From: Cacajao melanocephalus | Lineage: Eukaryota; Chordata; Mammalia; Primates; Pitheciidae | NCBI GenBank assembly: GCA_963573385.1 | Contig: CAUYLG010051052.1 | Coordinates: 62,001-126,000, forward strand | DNA: 64,000 nt | Direction of reading: 5' to 3' | In this document: piece by piece, positions 26,461 through 37,739 of the stretch | Numbering within the stretch: position 1 is the stretch's first letter | How the letters are laid out: every line of letters begins with the position of its first letter | The notes under the pieces: generated by a model | Databases searched by the model: none | What the model was told of the DNA's origin: nothing | What the model saw: the letters and a program-made list of their open reading frames with translations, nothing else | Made by a program: the position numbers and the translations under genes

Positions 26461-26525
26461 TGAGACAAGATACAGAAGTGGAAGACAGTGATACTGATGA
26501 TTCTGACCCTGTGTAGGCCTAGGTA

Positions 26526-26560
26526 GGGGTGTGGGTGTGGGTGGGTGTGTGTGTGTGTAA
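26526..26560 (+). repeat. (TG)n/(GGGTG)n tract
   Basis: GTGGGTGTGGGTGGGTGTGT grades into a pure TG run next to the Alu insertion. Confidence 0.9.
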
Positions 26561-26562
26561 AA

Positions 26563-26873
26563 TTTTTTTTTGAGATGGGGTCTCACTCTGTCTGCCAGGC
26601 TGGATTGAGTACAGTGGTGAGATCATAGTTCACTTAGCCTGATTCACTTAGCCTGAAAGTCCTGGGCGCAAGCAATTTTTCCTCCTTAGCCTCCTGAGTA
26701 GCTGGGACAATAGGGGTGCACCAACACAGCTCACTCAATTTTTAAATTAGTTTTTCTCAAGATAGGGTGTCATTATGTTGCCCACACTGGTTTTAAACTC
26801 CTGGGCTTAAGCAATCCTCCTGCTTCAGTCTCCCAAAGTGGTGGGATCACAGGTGATGAGCCACATGCCTGCC
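26563..26873 (-). mobile_element. Alu SINE (AluJ-like) with internal duplication
   Basis: An antisense Alu, old and diverged, inside the Tigger element. It holds a small tandem duplication near 26630-26657 (TTCACTTAGCCTGA occurs twice). Confidence 0.9.
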
Positions 26874-27444
26874 AGAAATAAAGTATTTTTTTACAACTGT
26901 ACAACGTGTTTGTGTTTTAAGCTAAGCGTTATTACAAAAGAGTCAAGAAGTTTATAAACTAAAAAAGTTAAAGTAAGCTAAGGTAAATTTATTATTGAAG
27001 AAAGAAAAATATCTTTTAATACATTTAGGGTAGTTAAGTATACAGTATTTAAAAACTCTGCACTGGTGTACAGTAAAGTCCTAGGCCTTCACCATTCATT
27101 CACTCACTTACCCGAAGCAACCTCCAGTCCTGCAAGCTCCATTCACGCTAAGTGCCCTATATCACTTTTTATCTTCTATACCACATTTTTACTGCATTTT
27201 TCTATGTTTAGATATTTAGATAGTTGCCATTGTGTTACAACTGCCTACAATATTCATTCAGTACAGTAACATGCTGTACAGTCTGTAGCCTAAGAACAAC
27301 AGCCTATACCATACAGCCTAGGTGGATAGGAGGCTATATCACCTAGGTTTGTGTAAGTATACTCCATGATGTTTGTGAAATGAAAAAACTGCCTAACGAT
27401 GCGTTTCTCAGAACACATCTCCATCATTAAGCAATGAATGACTG

Positions 27445-27622
27445 TATTCTATAAGGATAATATAATCAAAATATTGATTTTTTTTATGTTTGCATTTTCT
27501 TTATCCAATTAATTGCTGTTAGTAACTGAATTTTCTACAACTTAGATCCCTGATTTTTCACTCTCTCACTGCATTATTCTACTATTAGCACCTGGACAAC
27601 AGGCTCAATTCTTTCCTCTACC
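27445..27622. other. no recognised feature
   Basis: Spacer between the Tigger element and the twin-primed L1; nothing recognised. Confidence 0.5.
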
Positions 27623-27630
27623 AAGAGCTC

Positions 27631-28080
27631 TTTTTTTTTTTTTTTAATTGTTCTTTAAGCTCTGCGGTACATGTGTACATCCCACAGGGTTGTTGCATAG
27701 GTACATACATGCCATGGTGGTTTGCAGTCTCCATCCTGGAACCAACCCAAATGCCCATCAATGATAGACTGGACAAAGAAAATGTGACACATATACAATA
27801 TGGAATACTATGCAGCCATAAAAAACGACGAGTTTATGTCCTTTGTAGGGACATGGATGAATCTGGAAACCATCATTCTCAGCAAACTGACACAAGAACA
27901 GAAAACCAAACACTACAAGTTCTCACTCATAGGCGGGTGCTGAACAATGAGAACACATGCGCACAGGGAGGGGAACATCACACACTGGGGTAGATTGCGG
28001 GGTGGGGAGCTAGGGGAGGGATAGTGGGGGGTGGGGAGGCTGGGGAGGGAAAACACTGGGAGAAACGCCTGATGTAGGTG
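27631..28080 (-). mobile_element. 5'-inverted (twin-primed) L1PA-type insertion
   Basis: 27631-27732 is the reverse complement of a primate L1 3' end, starting with a 15-T poly-A tail. 27733-28080 is the same kind of L1 in plus orientation (the ORF2 end and the G-rich 3' UTR). Its content lies just upstream of the inverted part in a normal L1. The two pieces meet head to head. AAGAGCT occurs at 27623-27629 and again at 28081-28087, as expected of a target-site duplication. This is the classic product of twin priming. The 106-aa plus frame 27673-27993 runs across the junction and is not a gene. Confidence 0.85.
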
Positions 28081-28087
28081 AAGAGCT

Positions 28088-28457
28088 GACTCTTTTTAGA
28101 GCACAAAAAGACAACAAAAAACATTCCATTTTTTATTTAGTTGCTCAGCACAAAATAAATCTACCAAATGAATTTTATATAATGGGGTGGTATATCTAAC
28201 AGTAGGTAGAAGAGAGATTATTTAATAACAAAATGAACTAATGGCAAAACAGACTAGGTAATTAGAAGCACACCATTATTAGTGAAAACAGACAAAGAGA
28301 GAACAAAGAATTTGCTCTTCATTCAAAAAAAATTCTTAATACCAAAAAATGCAAAATAATTCAATGTAATACAATCTACACACATCGGATTATGAGTACT
28401 TTAAGTCTAACAATATCAAGTCTTTGTGAACTCATACATTTCTCATGAGAGAGTAAA
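28088..28457. other. no recognised feature
   Basis: A-rich sequence, possibly the worn upstream part of the L1 that follows the Alu, but no match is clear enough to call. Confidence 0.4.
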
Positions 28458-28731
<274 letters not shown>

Positions 28732-28744
28732 CGCAAAAAATTAG

Positions 28745-29290
28745 TAAAATTTTTGAAAGTTTATATACTACATGCCGGCAATTCTATACCTAGCTATATA
28801 CCTCAAGGACATATTCATCTATTTATGATTCTTTGAAGCACTGTTCACAATAGTAAAAATTATGAAACAAGCAATAGAAGAATAATAAATTATTATATAT
28901 TCATGCAATGAAATACTCTTCAACAGTTGAAATGAAGAACTAGACCTATCAATGAAGGTATCTCAGAAACAATGTTGAGGGGAAAAAATCACGTTGCTGT
29001 ATGATACTCTTCAAATATCGTTTAAGATAGGCAAAACAAGACTATATTTATTCTGGACATGAGGAAAAGGATAAAATTGTGAAACAAGAAGGAAATATAA
29101 AACACCAAATTCAGAAAAAGGGTTACTTCTGGAAAGATAATAATAAAGGCGAATGATATAGGTAAGAGATTCACACATACTTCCATTATATCTGTAATGT
29201 TTTATTCCTTAAGTTCAGCAGTAATTATATGGGTATTCATTAGATTTAAGCCAATTTTAAGATAAGATTCATACATTGCTATCTATCCTC
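28745..29290 (+). mobile_element. L1ME/L1MC-type 3' end
   Basis: Old L1 C-terminal and 3' UTR blocks in plus orientation: 'GGCAATTCTATACCTAGCTA', 'CACTGTTCACAATAGTAAAA', 'CTCAGAAACAATGTTGAG' and 'ATCTGTAATGTTTTATTCC'. Highly diverged. Confidence 0.7.
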
Positions 29291-30040
29291 TTGTCTCCCA
29301 AATGAGAATATTTTATATAAAAGGTCTATAAAGTCAATTATAATAATTCTAACATTGAAATATAGGCATTCTCAATAAAGCAAATCTCTGGCAGTCAAAA
29401 TCTAAAATCTAAATGATAACGGCTCTGTTTTTGTAATTTGTGGGATTACAAAGTTCTTCATTTTTCAATTCTCTGTAAGCCCTGGTTGCTGAAACTGCTG
29501 TTAGTAACTTGAAACCAGTATTATCTAGTAGCAACTGAAGCAACCTCTGCGACTCTGAGACTAGTTTTACCCACTGCTCTCATTCAGCAATCAGAGCTTG
29601 CCAGCTCCCCAAAACTTTACTAGTGCTAATGAACTTTCCTGCAAAAAATATGCTATATTTCTCCTTTTTAGAAGACTTCCAACCTTCTCTTTTTTCTTTG
29701 GACATTGCAGATTGGAATGACCAGCCTGTTCTGTCACTAGAGTTAAAAATAAAAACCTGAGAACATGAGAATCTGAGTATGCAGCAGTGTGAAAAGCTTG
29801 GTAGCCATTTACAACAAGGAGCATACGATACGCTAAATTATTTAATTGTCCAGTAGAGCATATTCTTTGAATAAACTTACTACTGCATATTTTATACAAG
29901 TTTTCTAAAATAAAATGTCTAATGATATAATCATCAATCATAGAAAAGCAAAGCAATCTACTATTATTACCCAAGTGAAGTAACTGGCAACAGCCCAACA
30001 CTCAGGAAAAAGAAATCATAACTTAATCTTTAGGAATATT
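29291..30040. other. unassigned sequence with a 136-aa minus-strand frame
   Basis: No repeat recognised. On the minus strand 30001-29591 is open for 136 codons, starting MLGCCQLLHLGNNSRL. It has scattered hydrophobic stretches and no domain that I recognise. The length is unusual for AT-rich sequence, but no splice or promoter context supports a gene; it may lie in an unrecognised old repeat. Confidence 0.4.
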
Positions 30041-30240
30041 TTCTAACGTTAGGAGTTAACAAACTTTTTTTCTGAAAACAGCAGATAATAAATAGTTTGG
30101 GCTTTGTAAACGCCATAAAGTCTTGAGTGTGTATTCTTTCCCCACCCCCTGCGCCATGCTTTAAAAAATGTAAAAATCCTTCCCAACTAAGAGCAGTAGA
30201 AAAACAGGCTGTAGCCAAATTTGGCACACAGAATGAAGTC
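30041..30240 (+). mobile_element. hAT-Charlie-type MITE fragment
   Basis: 'GAGTTAACAAACTTTTTTTC', 'AGTTTGGGCTTTGTAAACGC' and 'AACAGGCTGTAGCCAAATTT' follow the family with ends 'ggttggcaaactttttctgtaaag' (Charlie1-related). Both ends are worn. Confidence 0.65.
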
Positions 30241-31216
30241 TCCCAACCCCTTGTCCAAGAAAATGGCTTTAATTCAGCTCATTGTGGTGGATCAGCCCCT
30301 ACCTGTTAATCTTTTAGACTGTCCTTGGAGCTGGAGGGTGGCTGCCACCCAGTGGACACCATTAGCTTTTTACTTAAGCTATCAGGGAACCAGGCCCAAA
30401 TATTTAACAGAGTGAACTCTGTACATGAAATCAGTCCAAGGGCTTCACCCACAAGGTCAGTTTAACATCATTTCACACAGTAAAACTTTATTCAAATCTA
30501 TCAGTTGAATTCAGATATATTTTCCCATACTAAAACATGGACAAAGGTGTCTCATAGGTACATGTCAAGGGCTATAGTAATTTCGTTCTTCTTATTACAG
30601 AGGAATTAAAGATATTTGAGTCTGCCAGTAAACATGTCTTATGCCACATTAATGAACTGTACTAAAACATATGTTTCCAGAAATTATGAAATGGTACATT
30701 CATAAATTTGACAATCTACAGAGTTTTAGTATGTAACAGCTTACAATGGCCACAAAATGACTGTGTTATCTCCAGGCTGAAAATGTTGGGAGTAGAGGGT
30801 ACTGGGAGAGCAGAAAAGGATAATAAAAACACAAGGAACAATGTAGGTTTTTTCTCTCTTTTGGCTGCTCACTTTAGGGCTGGTGTCCAAACCTTGGAGT
30901 TGTTTCCTCCCTCATGTAGCTTCTGATATTTGGAAAGCAACCTAGCTCAGGGAGGTGAAATATTACTGTAGCTCTTCCCCTTTGTCTTCAGCCCTTTCGG
31001 CAAGCCCTGGGTTCAGCTTTCCCTTCTCACATGGGACCAAGGATGATGACCTGGTAATTTGTATCCTACAAAGCCAGGAAAGTTTGGGTCCTTCCTTTCC
31101 TTTAAAATTTACCAAGGGGGCTTAGTTCTCTCCTTCAGGCAGCTGATGTCAGGATAAAGGGGGAATGGCAGGATAGGAGGACACAAACTGAGAAAGTGGC
31201 ACACACCAATAAGCAT
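30241..31216. other. no recognised feature (about 975 bp, higher GC than its surroundings)
   Basis: Single-copy-looking sequence. Short frames at 30221-30415 and 30708-30926 have no domains. No repeat family was identified. Confidence 0.5.
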
Positions 31217-31223
31217 GGCTTTG

Positions 31224-31448
<225 letters not shown>

Positions 31449-31481
31449 TGATCAAGCAAACTAACTTCCAAGGTTGTTAGC

Positions 31482-31850
31482 TGATATGGTTTGGCTGTGT
31501 TCCAACTCAAATCTCATCTTGAATTGTAACTCCTACAATTCCCACGTGTCCTGGGAGGAACCCGGTGGGAGGTGATTGAATTATGCAGGTGGGTCTTTCC
31601 TGCACTGTTCTCATGATAGTCAATGAATCACATGACATCTGATGCTTTTAAAAATGGGAGTTTCCCTGCACAAGTCCTCTCTTTGACTGCTACCACCCAT
31701 ATAAGTGGTAACTTGCTCCTCTTTGCCTTTTGCCTTAATTGTGAGGCCTCCCCAGTCATGAGGAACTGTAAGTCCACTAAACCTCTTTCTTTTGTAAATT
31801 GCCCAGTCTGGAATATGTCTTTATCAGCAGCATGAAAATGGACTAATAAA
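31482..31850 (+). mobile_element. THE1/MST LTR (ERVL-MaLR)
   Basis: A complete LTR from TGATATGGTTTGGCTGTG to 'TGGACTAATAAA', with the family's 'GGAGGTGATTGAATTATG' and 'GTGAGGCCTCCCCAGTCATG' blocks. It is followed directly by MaLR internal sequence, so it is a 5' LTR. Confidence 0.9.
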
Positions 31851-32733
31851 GAAAACTGGTACCAGCAGAATGGGGTGCTATTGAAAAGACGCATGAAAAT
31901 GTGGAAGACACTTTGGAACTAGGTAACAGGCAGAGGTTCGAACAGTCTGGAGGGCTCAAAAGAAGACAAAAAAATCTGGGAAGGTTTGGAACTTCCTAGA
32001 GATTTGTTGAATGGCTTTGACAAAAATGTTGATAGTGATATGAACAAAAATGTTCAGGCTGAGGTGGTCTCAGAGGAGATGAGGACCTTGTTGGAAACTG
32101 GAGCAAAAGTGTCTCTTGTTATGTTTTAGCAAAGAGACTGGCAGAATTTTGCCCCTGCCCTAGAGATTTGTGGAACTCTGAACTTGAGAGAGTTGATTTA
32201 GGGTACTGGCGGAAGAAATTTCTAAGCAGCAAAGCACTCAAGAAGTAACCTGGGTGCTGTTAAAGGCATTCAGTTTTACAAGGGAAACAGAGCATAAATG
32301 TTTGGAAAATGTGTAGCCTGACAATTCAATAGAAAAGAAAATCCCACTTTCTTAGGAGAAAGTCAAGCCAGATGAAGAAATTTGCATAATTAATGAGGAG
32401 CTGAATGTTAATCCACAAGACAATGGGGAAAATGTCTCCAGGACATGTCACAGGTCTTCATGGCAGCCCCTCCCATCACAGGCTTGAAGGCCTAGCAGGA
32501 AAATATGGTTTTGTCAGCTAGGCCAAGGGTCCCCGTGCTGTGTAGAGTCCAGAAATGTGGTGTCCTGCATCCCAGCCACTTCAGCTATGACTAAAAGAGG
32601 CCAAAGTAAGCTCAGGCCATGGCTTCAGAGGGCTCAAGCCCCAAGCCTGGGCAACTTTAACGTGGTATTGAGCCTGCTAGTGCACAGAAGTTAAGAACTG
32701 AGGTTTGAGAACTGCCACCTAAATTTCAGAGGA
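31851..32733 (+). mobile_element. THE1/MST internal sequence
   Basis: Sequence from 'GAAAACTGGTACCAGCAGAA' onward matches the 5' half of MaLR internal regions ('GGCAGAGGTTCGAACAGTC', 'AAATTTCTAAGCAGCAAAG', 'CCACAAGACAATGGGGAAA'). MaLR internal regions are non-coding or gag-relic. It stops abruptly at the L1 and does not resume beyond it, so the 3' half and 3' LTR are missing. Confidence 0.85.
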
Positions 32734-32757
32734 TTCAAACTGGACAAACTCACAAAG

Positions 32758-33410
32758 ATGAGCAAGAATCAACAAAAAAATGCTGAAAACCCAAAAGGAC
32801 AGAGTGCTACTTCTCCTTCAAATAATTGCAACATCTTTCCAGCAAGGGCACAGAACCACACAGAGGAGGGGACAGACAAACTGATAGATGTAGGCCTCAG
32901 AAGACGGATAATAAGAACTATGCTGAGCTAAAGGAACATGTTTTAACTCAATGCAAAGAAGCTAAGAACCTTAATAAAAGGTTAGAGGAGCTGCTATCTA
33001 TAATAACCACTTTAGAAAGGAAAATAAATGACCCGATGAAGAGGAAAAACACAGAACAAGAACTTCATAAAGCATACACAAGTATCAATAGCCGAATCGA
33101 CAAAGTGGAAGGAAGGATATCAGAGTTTGAAAACTACCTTGCGAAAATAAGGCATGCAGACAAGACTAAAGAAAAAAACGAAAAGGAATGAACAAAGCCT
33201 CTAAGAAATATTGGACTTCATAAAAAGACCAAATCTGCAATTGAATGGAGTAGCTGAAGGAGACAGTGAGAATAGAAACAAACTAGAAAACACACTTAAG
33301 GATATTATCCATGAGAACTTCCCCAGCATAGCAAAACAGGCCAACATTAAAATTCAGGAAATACAGAGAACACCACTAAGATACTCCATGAAAAGATCAA
33401 CCCAAATTCA
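32758..33410 (+). pseudogene. L1 ORF1 remnant
   Basis: The frame beginning MSKNQQKNAENPKG, then 'ELKEHVLTQCKEAKNL' and 'SRIDKVEGRISEFENYL', covers the N-terminal region and the coiled coil that makes ORF1p trimers. A frameshift separates it from 33211-33426, where the RNA-recognition part begins ('PSIAKQANIKIQEIQRTP'). The C-terminal RNA-binding domain is deleted. It cannot make functional ORF1p. Confidence 0.9.
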
Positions 33411-33420
33411 TAAAACAAAT

Positions 33421-36400
33421 TCTTAGAGACCTACAAAGACACTTAGCCTCCCACGCAATAATAGTGGGAGACTTTACCACCTCATTGTAAATATTGCACA
33501 GATCAAAGAGAGAGAAAATTAACAAGGATATTCAGGACATGAACTCAGCTCTGAATCAAGTGGACCTAATAGACACCTGCAGAACTCTCCACCCCAAATA
33601 AACAGAATACACATTCATCTTGTTGCTACAGGGCACTTACTCTAAAATCAACCACATAGAAACACTCTTTAGCAAATGCAAAAGAACAGAAATCATTACA
33701 AACAGTCTCTCAGACCACAGAGTAATCAAATTAGAACTCAGGATTAAGAAACTCACTCAAAATCATACAATTACATGGAAATTGAACAACCTGATCCTGA
33801 ATGACTCCTGGGTAAATAATGAAATTAAGGCAGAAATCAAGTTCTTTGAATCCAGTGAGAAAAAAGAGACAACATACCAGAATCTCTGGGACACAGCTAA
33901 AGCACTGTTAAAAGGGAAATTTATAGCACTAAATGCCCACAACAGAAAGCTAGAAAGATCTCAAATTGACACCTTAAAATTACAATTAAAAGAGCTAGAG
34001 AGGCAAGAGCAAACTAATCCAAAAGCTAGCAGAAGACAAGGAATAACTACGTACTGAGCAGAACTAAAGGAGATAAAGACATAAAAACTCCTCCAAAAAA
34101 AAAAATCAATGAATCTAGGAACTGATTTTTTAAAAAAATTAACAAAATAGACCATTAGGTAGACTAACAGAGAAGAAAAGAGAAAAGAATCAATAGCCAC
34201 AATCAAAAATGATAAAGTGGGTATCACCATAGACCCCAGAGAAATACAAACTACCATGAGAGAATACTTCATGCAAATAAACTAGAAAATCTAGAAAAAT
34301 ATAGATAAATTCCTGGACACATACACCCTCCAAGTCCAGGAAGAACAGACCAATACCAAGTTCTGAAAGTGAGGCCATAATTAATAGCCTGCCATCAAAA
34401 AAGCTCAGGACCAGACAGATTCATAGCTGAATTCTACCAGAAGTACAAAGAGGAGCTGGTACCATTCCTGCTGAAACTATTCCAAGCAACTGAAAAGGAG
34501 GGATTCCTCACTAACTCATTTTGTGAAGCCAGCATCATCGTGATACCAAAACCAGGAAGAGACATAACAAAAAAAGAAAACTTCAGGCCAATATCCCTGG
34601 TGAATATCAATGTGAAAATCCTCAATAAAATGCTGACAAACCAAATCCAGCAGCACATCAAAACAATTATCCACTATGATCAAGTAGACTTCATCACTGG
34701 ATGCAAGTCTGGTTCAACAAATGCAAATCAATAAACATAATCCATAACATAAACAGAACCAAAGACAGAAACCATGTGATTATCTGAATAGATGCAGAAA
34801 AGGTCTTTGATAAAATTCAACAGCCCTTCATGTTAAAACCTCTCAATAAACTAGGTATTGATGGAACATATCTCAAAATAGTAAGAGCTATTTATGACAA
34901 ACCCACAGCCAAAATCATACTGAATAGGCAAAAGCTGGAAGCATTCCTTTTGAAAACCAGTACAAGACAAGGAGGCCCTCTCTCACCAATCCGATTCAAC
35001 ATAGTATTGGAAGTCCTGTCCAGGACAATCAGACAAGAGAAAGAAATAAAGGGCATTCAAACAAGAAGAGAGGAAGTCAAATTGTCTCTGTTTGTAGATG
35101 ACATTATACTTAGAAAACCCCATCGTCTCAGCCCAAAAAAACCCTCAAACTGATAAGATACTTCAGCAAAGTCTCAGCATACAAAATCAATGTGCAAAAA
35201 TCACAAGCATGTCTATTCACCAACATTAGACAAGCAGAGAGCCAAATCATGAATGAACTTCTATTCACAGTTGTTACAAAGAGAATAAAATACCTAAGAA
35301 TACAGCTAACAAGGGATGTGAAGGACCTCTTCAAGGAGAACTACCAACCACTCAAAGAAATGAGAGGACGCAAGCAAATGGAAAAACATTCCATCCTGAT
35401 GGATAGGAAGAATCAATATCGTGAAAATGGCCATACCACCCAAAGTAATTTACAGATTCAATGCTATTCCCATCAAACTACCATTGACATTCTTCAAAGA
35501 ATTAGAAAAAACTACTTTAAATTTCATATAGAATCAAAGACGACCCTGGATAGCCAAGACAATCCTAAACAAAAAGAACAAAGCTGGAGCCATCATGCTA
35601 CTTGACTTCACACTATACTACATAGCTACAGTAACCAAAACAGCATGGTACTGGTACCAAAATAGGCATTTAGGCCAATGAAACAGAACAGAGACCTCAG
35701 AAATAACACCACACATCTACAACCATCTGATCTTCAACAAACCTGACAAAAACAAGCAATGGGGAGAGGATTCCCTATTCAATAAATGATGCTGGGAAAA
35801 CTGGCTAGCCATATGCAGAAAACTAAAATTGGACCCCTTCCTTACACCTTATACAGAAATTAACTAAAATTAACTAAAGAAAGACTAAAGACTGAAATGT
35901 AAAATCCAAAACCATAAAAACCCTAGAAGAAAACATAGGCAATATCATTGAGGACACAGGCATGGGCAAAGACTTCATGATGAAAATGCCAAAAGCAATT
36001 GCAACAAAAAACAAAATTGATAAATGGGATCTAATTAAACTAAAGAGTGTCTGCACAGCAAAAGAAACTATCATCAGAATGAACATGCACCCTACAGAAT
36101 GGGAGAAAATTTTTGCACTCTACACATCTGACAAAGGTCTAATTTCCAGAGTCTACAAGGAACTTAAACAAATTTACAAGAAAAAAACAATCCCATCAGA
36201 AAGTGGGCAAAAGACATGAATAGACACTTCTCAAAAGAACACATTTATGCAGACAAGAAACATGAATAAAAAAAGCTCAACATCACTGACCATCAAAGAA
36301 ATGCAAATCAAAACCACAATGAAATATCATCTCATGCTTGTCAGAATGGCAAATAGATGCTGGTGAGGTTGTGGAGAAATAGGAATGGTTTTACAATGTT

Positions 36401-36793
36401 GGTGGGAATGTAAATTAGTTCAACCATTGTGGAAGGCAGTATGGCTATTCTTAAGGATTTAGAACCAGAAATACCATTTGACTCAGCAATCCCATCACTG
36501 GGTATATACCCAAAGGATTATAAATCATTCTACTATAAAGACACATGCATGTGTTATGTTTATTGCAGCACTATTTACAATAGCAAAGACATGGAATGAA
36601 CCCAAATGCCAATGACAGACTGGATAAAGAAAATGTGGTACATATACACCATGGAACACTATGCAGCCATAAAAGGGAATGAGATCATGTCTTTTGCAGG
36701 GACATGGATGAAGCTGGAAGCCACCATCCTCAGCATACTAACACATCAACAGAAACCAAACACTGCATGTTCTCACTCATAAGTGGGAGATGA
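33421..36793 (+). pseudogene. L1 ORF2 remnant (partial endonuclease, reverse transcriptase, C-terminal domain)
   Basis: It begins inside the endonuclease domain ('VGDFTTSL' region near 33455). The best open pieces are 33620-34057, 34540-34734, 34830-35153, 35192-35605 and 35962-36219, in different frames. The reverse-transcriptase active-site motif near 35085-35100 reads F-V-D-D instead of the usual F-A-D-D. Stops and frameshifts separate all pieces. It ends near the TGA at 36791. Confidence 0.9.
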
Positions 36794-37004
36794 ACAATGA
36801 GAACACATGGACCCAGCAAGGAGAACAACACACACCAGGGCCTGTTGGGTGATGCGGAATTAGGGGAAGAACTTAGAGGACAGGTAAATGGGTACAGCAA
36901 ACTACCATGGCACACGTATGCCTAAGAAACAAATCTGCAAGTTCTGCATATGAATCCCATTTATTTTACAAGAAATAAAGAAAAAAACCATAAAAAAGAA
37001 CATA

Positions 37005-37200
37005 CAAAAAATCTTGAAGCTTAATCATGAAATATTAAAAACTTTCCCTTTTAAATTGGAAATGAGACAAAAATATGCACTATTATCATTTCTATCCAAA
37101 TTTGAACTGGTGGTGCTAGACATCACAATAAGGCAAAAAAAAAAAAATGAAATAAAAGCTAAAGTTTTGGAATGAAAGAATATAACTACTATTAATATCA
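37005..37200 (+). mobile_element. L1M ORF2 fragment
   Basis: A diverged ORF2 piece: 'GGAAATGAGACAAAAATATG', 'CATCACAATAAGGCAAAAAA', 'ATGAAATAAAAGC'. It matches the reverse-transcriptase 'arqgcplsp' region of old L1s. Confidence 0.6.
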
Positions 37201-37344
37201 AATATCATCATTTTGCATGTAGAAAAGCAAAAAGTGCATAAATGATTACAATAAGTAAATTAGTTTTGAATTAATTCATTTACATCTTAATAGCGGATGG
37301 TGATCATTAATTTAATGACATTTGGTGGGTTTTTAAAGTGGGAT

Positions 37345-37520
37345 TTAGGCAGCAATACTATTTTGTGCAGTAGCTAAGAGGAATGGCTTTGGAGTAAGTT
37401 AGAACTGAATTTTAAATCTTGTTTTGATACCTCTTACTTGATTGATCAGGGACAAGCTATCTAACCTCAAAAAGGCTTGATTTCCAAACTATTAATAATA
37501 ATTGTTTGCTGAGACACCCA
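37345..37520 (+). mobile_element. MIR SINE fragment
   Basis: 'GCAGTAGCTAAGAGGAATGG', a diverged 'ATCAGGGACAAGCTATCTAA' block and 'CCTCAAAAAGGCTTGATTTC' follow MIR order. Confidence 0.7.
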
Positions 37521-37565
37521 AATTAATGTAGTTATGAAAAGTCAGTTTACTGTTAGGTTATTTTC

Positions 37566-37645
37566 ATTGTCCATAGCCTCAAAATTTGTAAGTGGGAGAG
37601 TTGATATTTGACCATATGCATTCTGGTTCCAAAGTCTGCGCACGT
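37566..37645 (-). mobile_element. MIR SINE fragment, minus strand
   Basis: 'GTAAGTGGGAGAGTTGATAT' and 'TTCTGGTTCCAAAGTCTGCG' read as the reverse complement of the MIR core region. It lies about 45 bp from a plus-strand MIR. Confidence 0.6.
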
Positions 37646-37739
37646 AACAACAAAGGTATAGCATCTTTCCAAAATATTGGTTTGTCAAATACAAATATGA
37701 GTGATATACTACCACCAAAAAAATTCCAGCTGGGAGAGA

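Larger units (their letters stand above)
26039..27444 (+). mobile_element. Tigger3/Tigger4-type DNA transposon with Alu insertion
   Basis: The left end CAGTCATGCACTGCATAATG and the right end AAGCAATGAATGACTG form the inverted termini, each with TA outside. It shares its end regions with the 316-bp element at 9128-9443. An Alu occupies 26563-26873. Without the Alu about 1.1 kb remains, shorter than an autonomous copy, so most of the transposase is deleted. Confidence 0.8.
32734..36990 (+). mobile_element. primate L1 (L1PB to older L1PA-like), 4.3 kb, internally deleted
   Basis: The copy starts just before ORF1 ('CAAACTGGACAAACTCAC'), runs through partial ORF1, then jumps near 33410-33420 into ORF2 and continues to a 3' UTR ending 'GAAATAAAGAAAAAAACC'. 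The deletion removes the 3' half of ORF1 and the first part of the ORF2 endonuclease. No target duplication was found: MaLR internal sequence lies to the left and an L1M fragment to the right. Confidence 0.9.

Noticed and set aside
27673..27993. 106-codon plus-strand frame
   Set aside because: It crosses the inversion joint of a twin-primed L1 and is made of unrelated L1 pieces.
33961..34661. Minus-strand frames rich in F, L and S
   Set aside because: They are antisense to L1 ORF2, whose A-rich sense strand yields stop-poor hydrophobic antisense frames.
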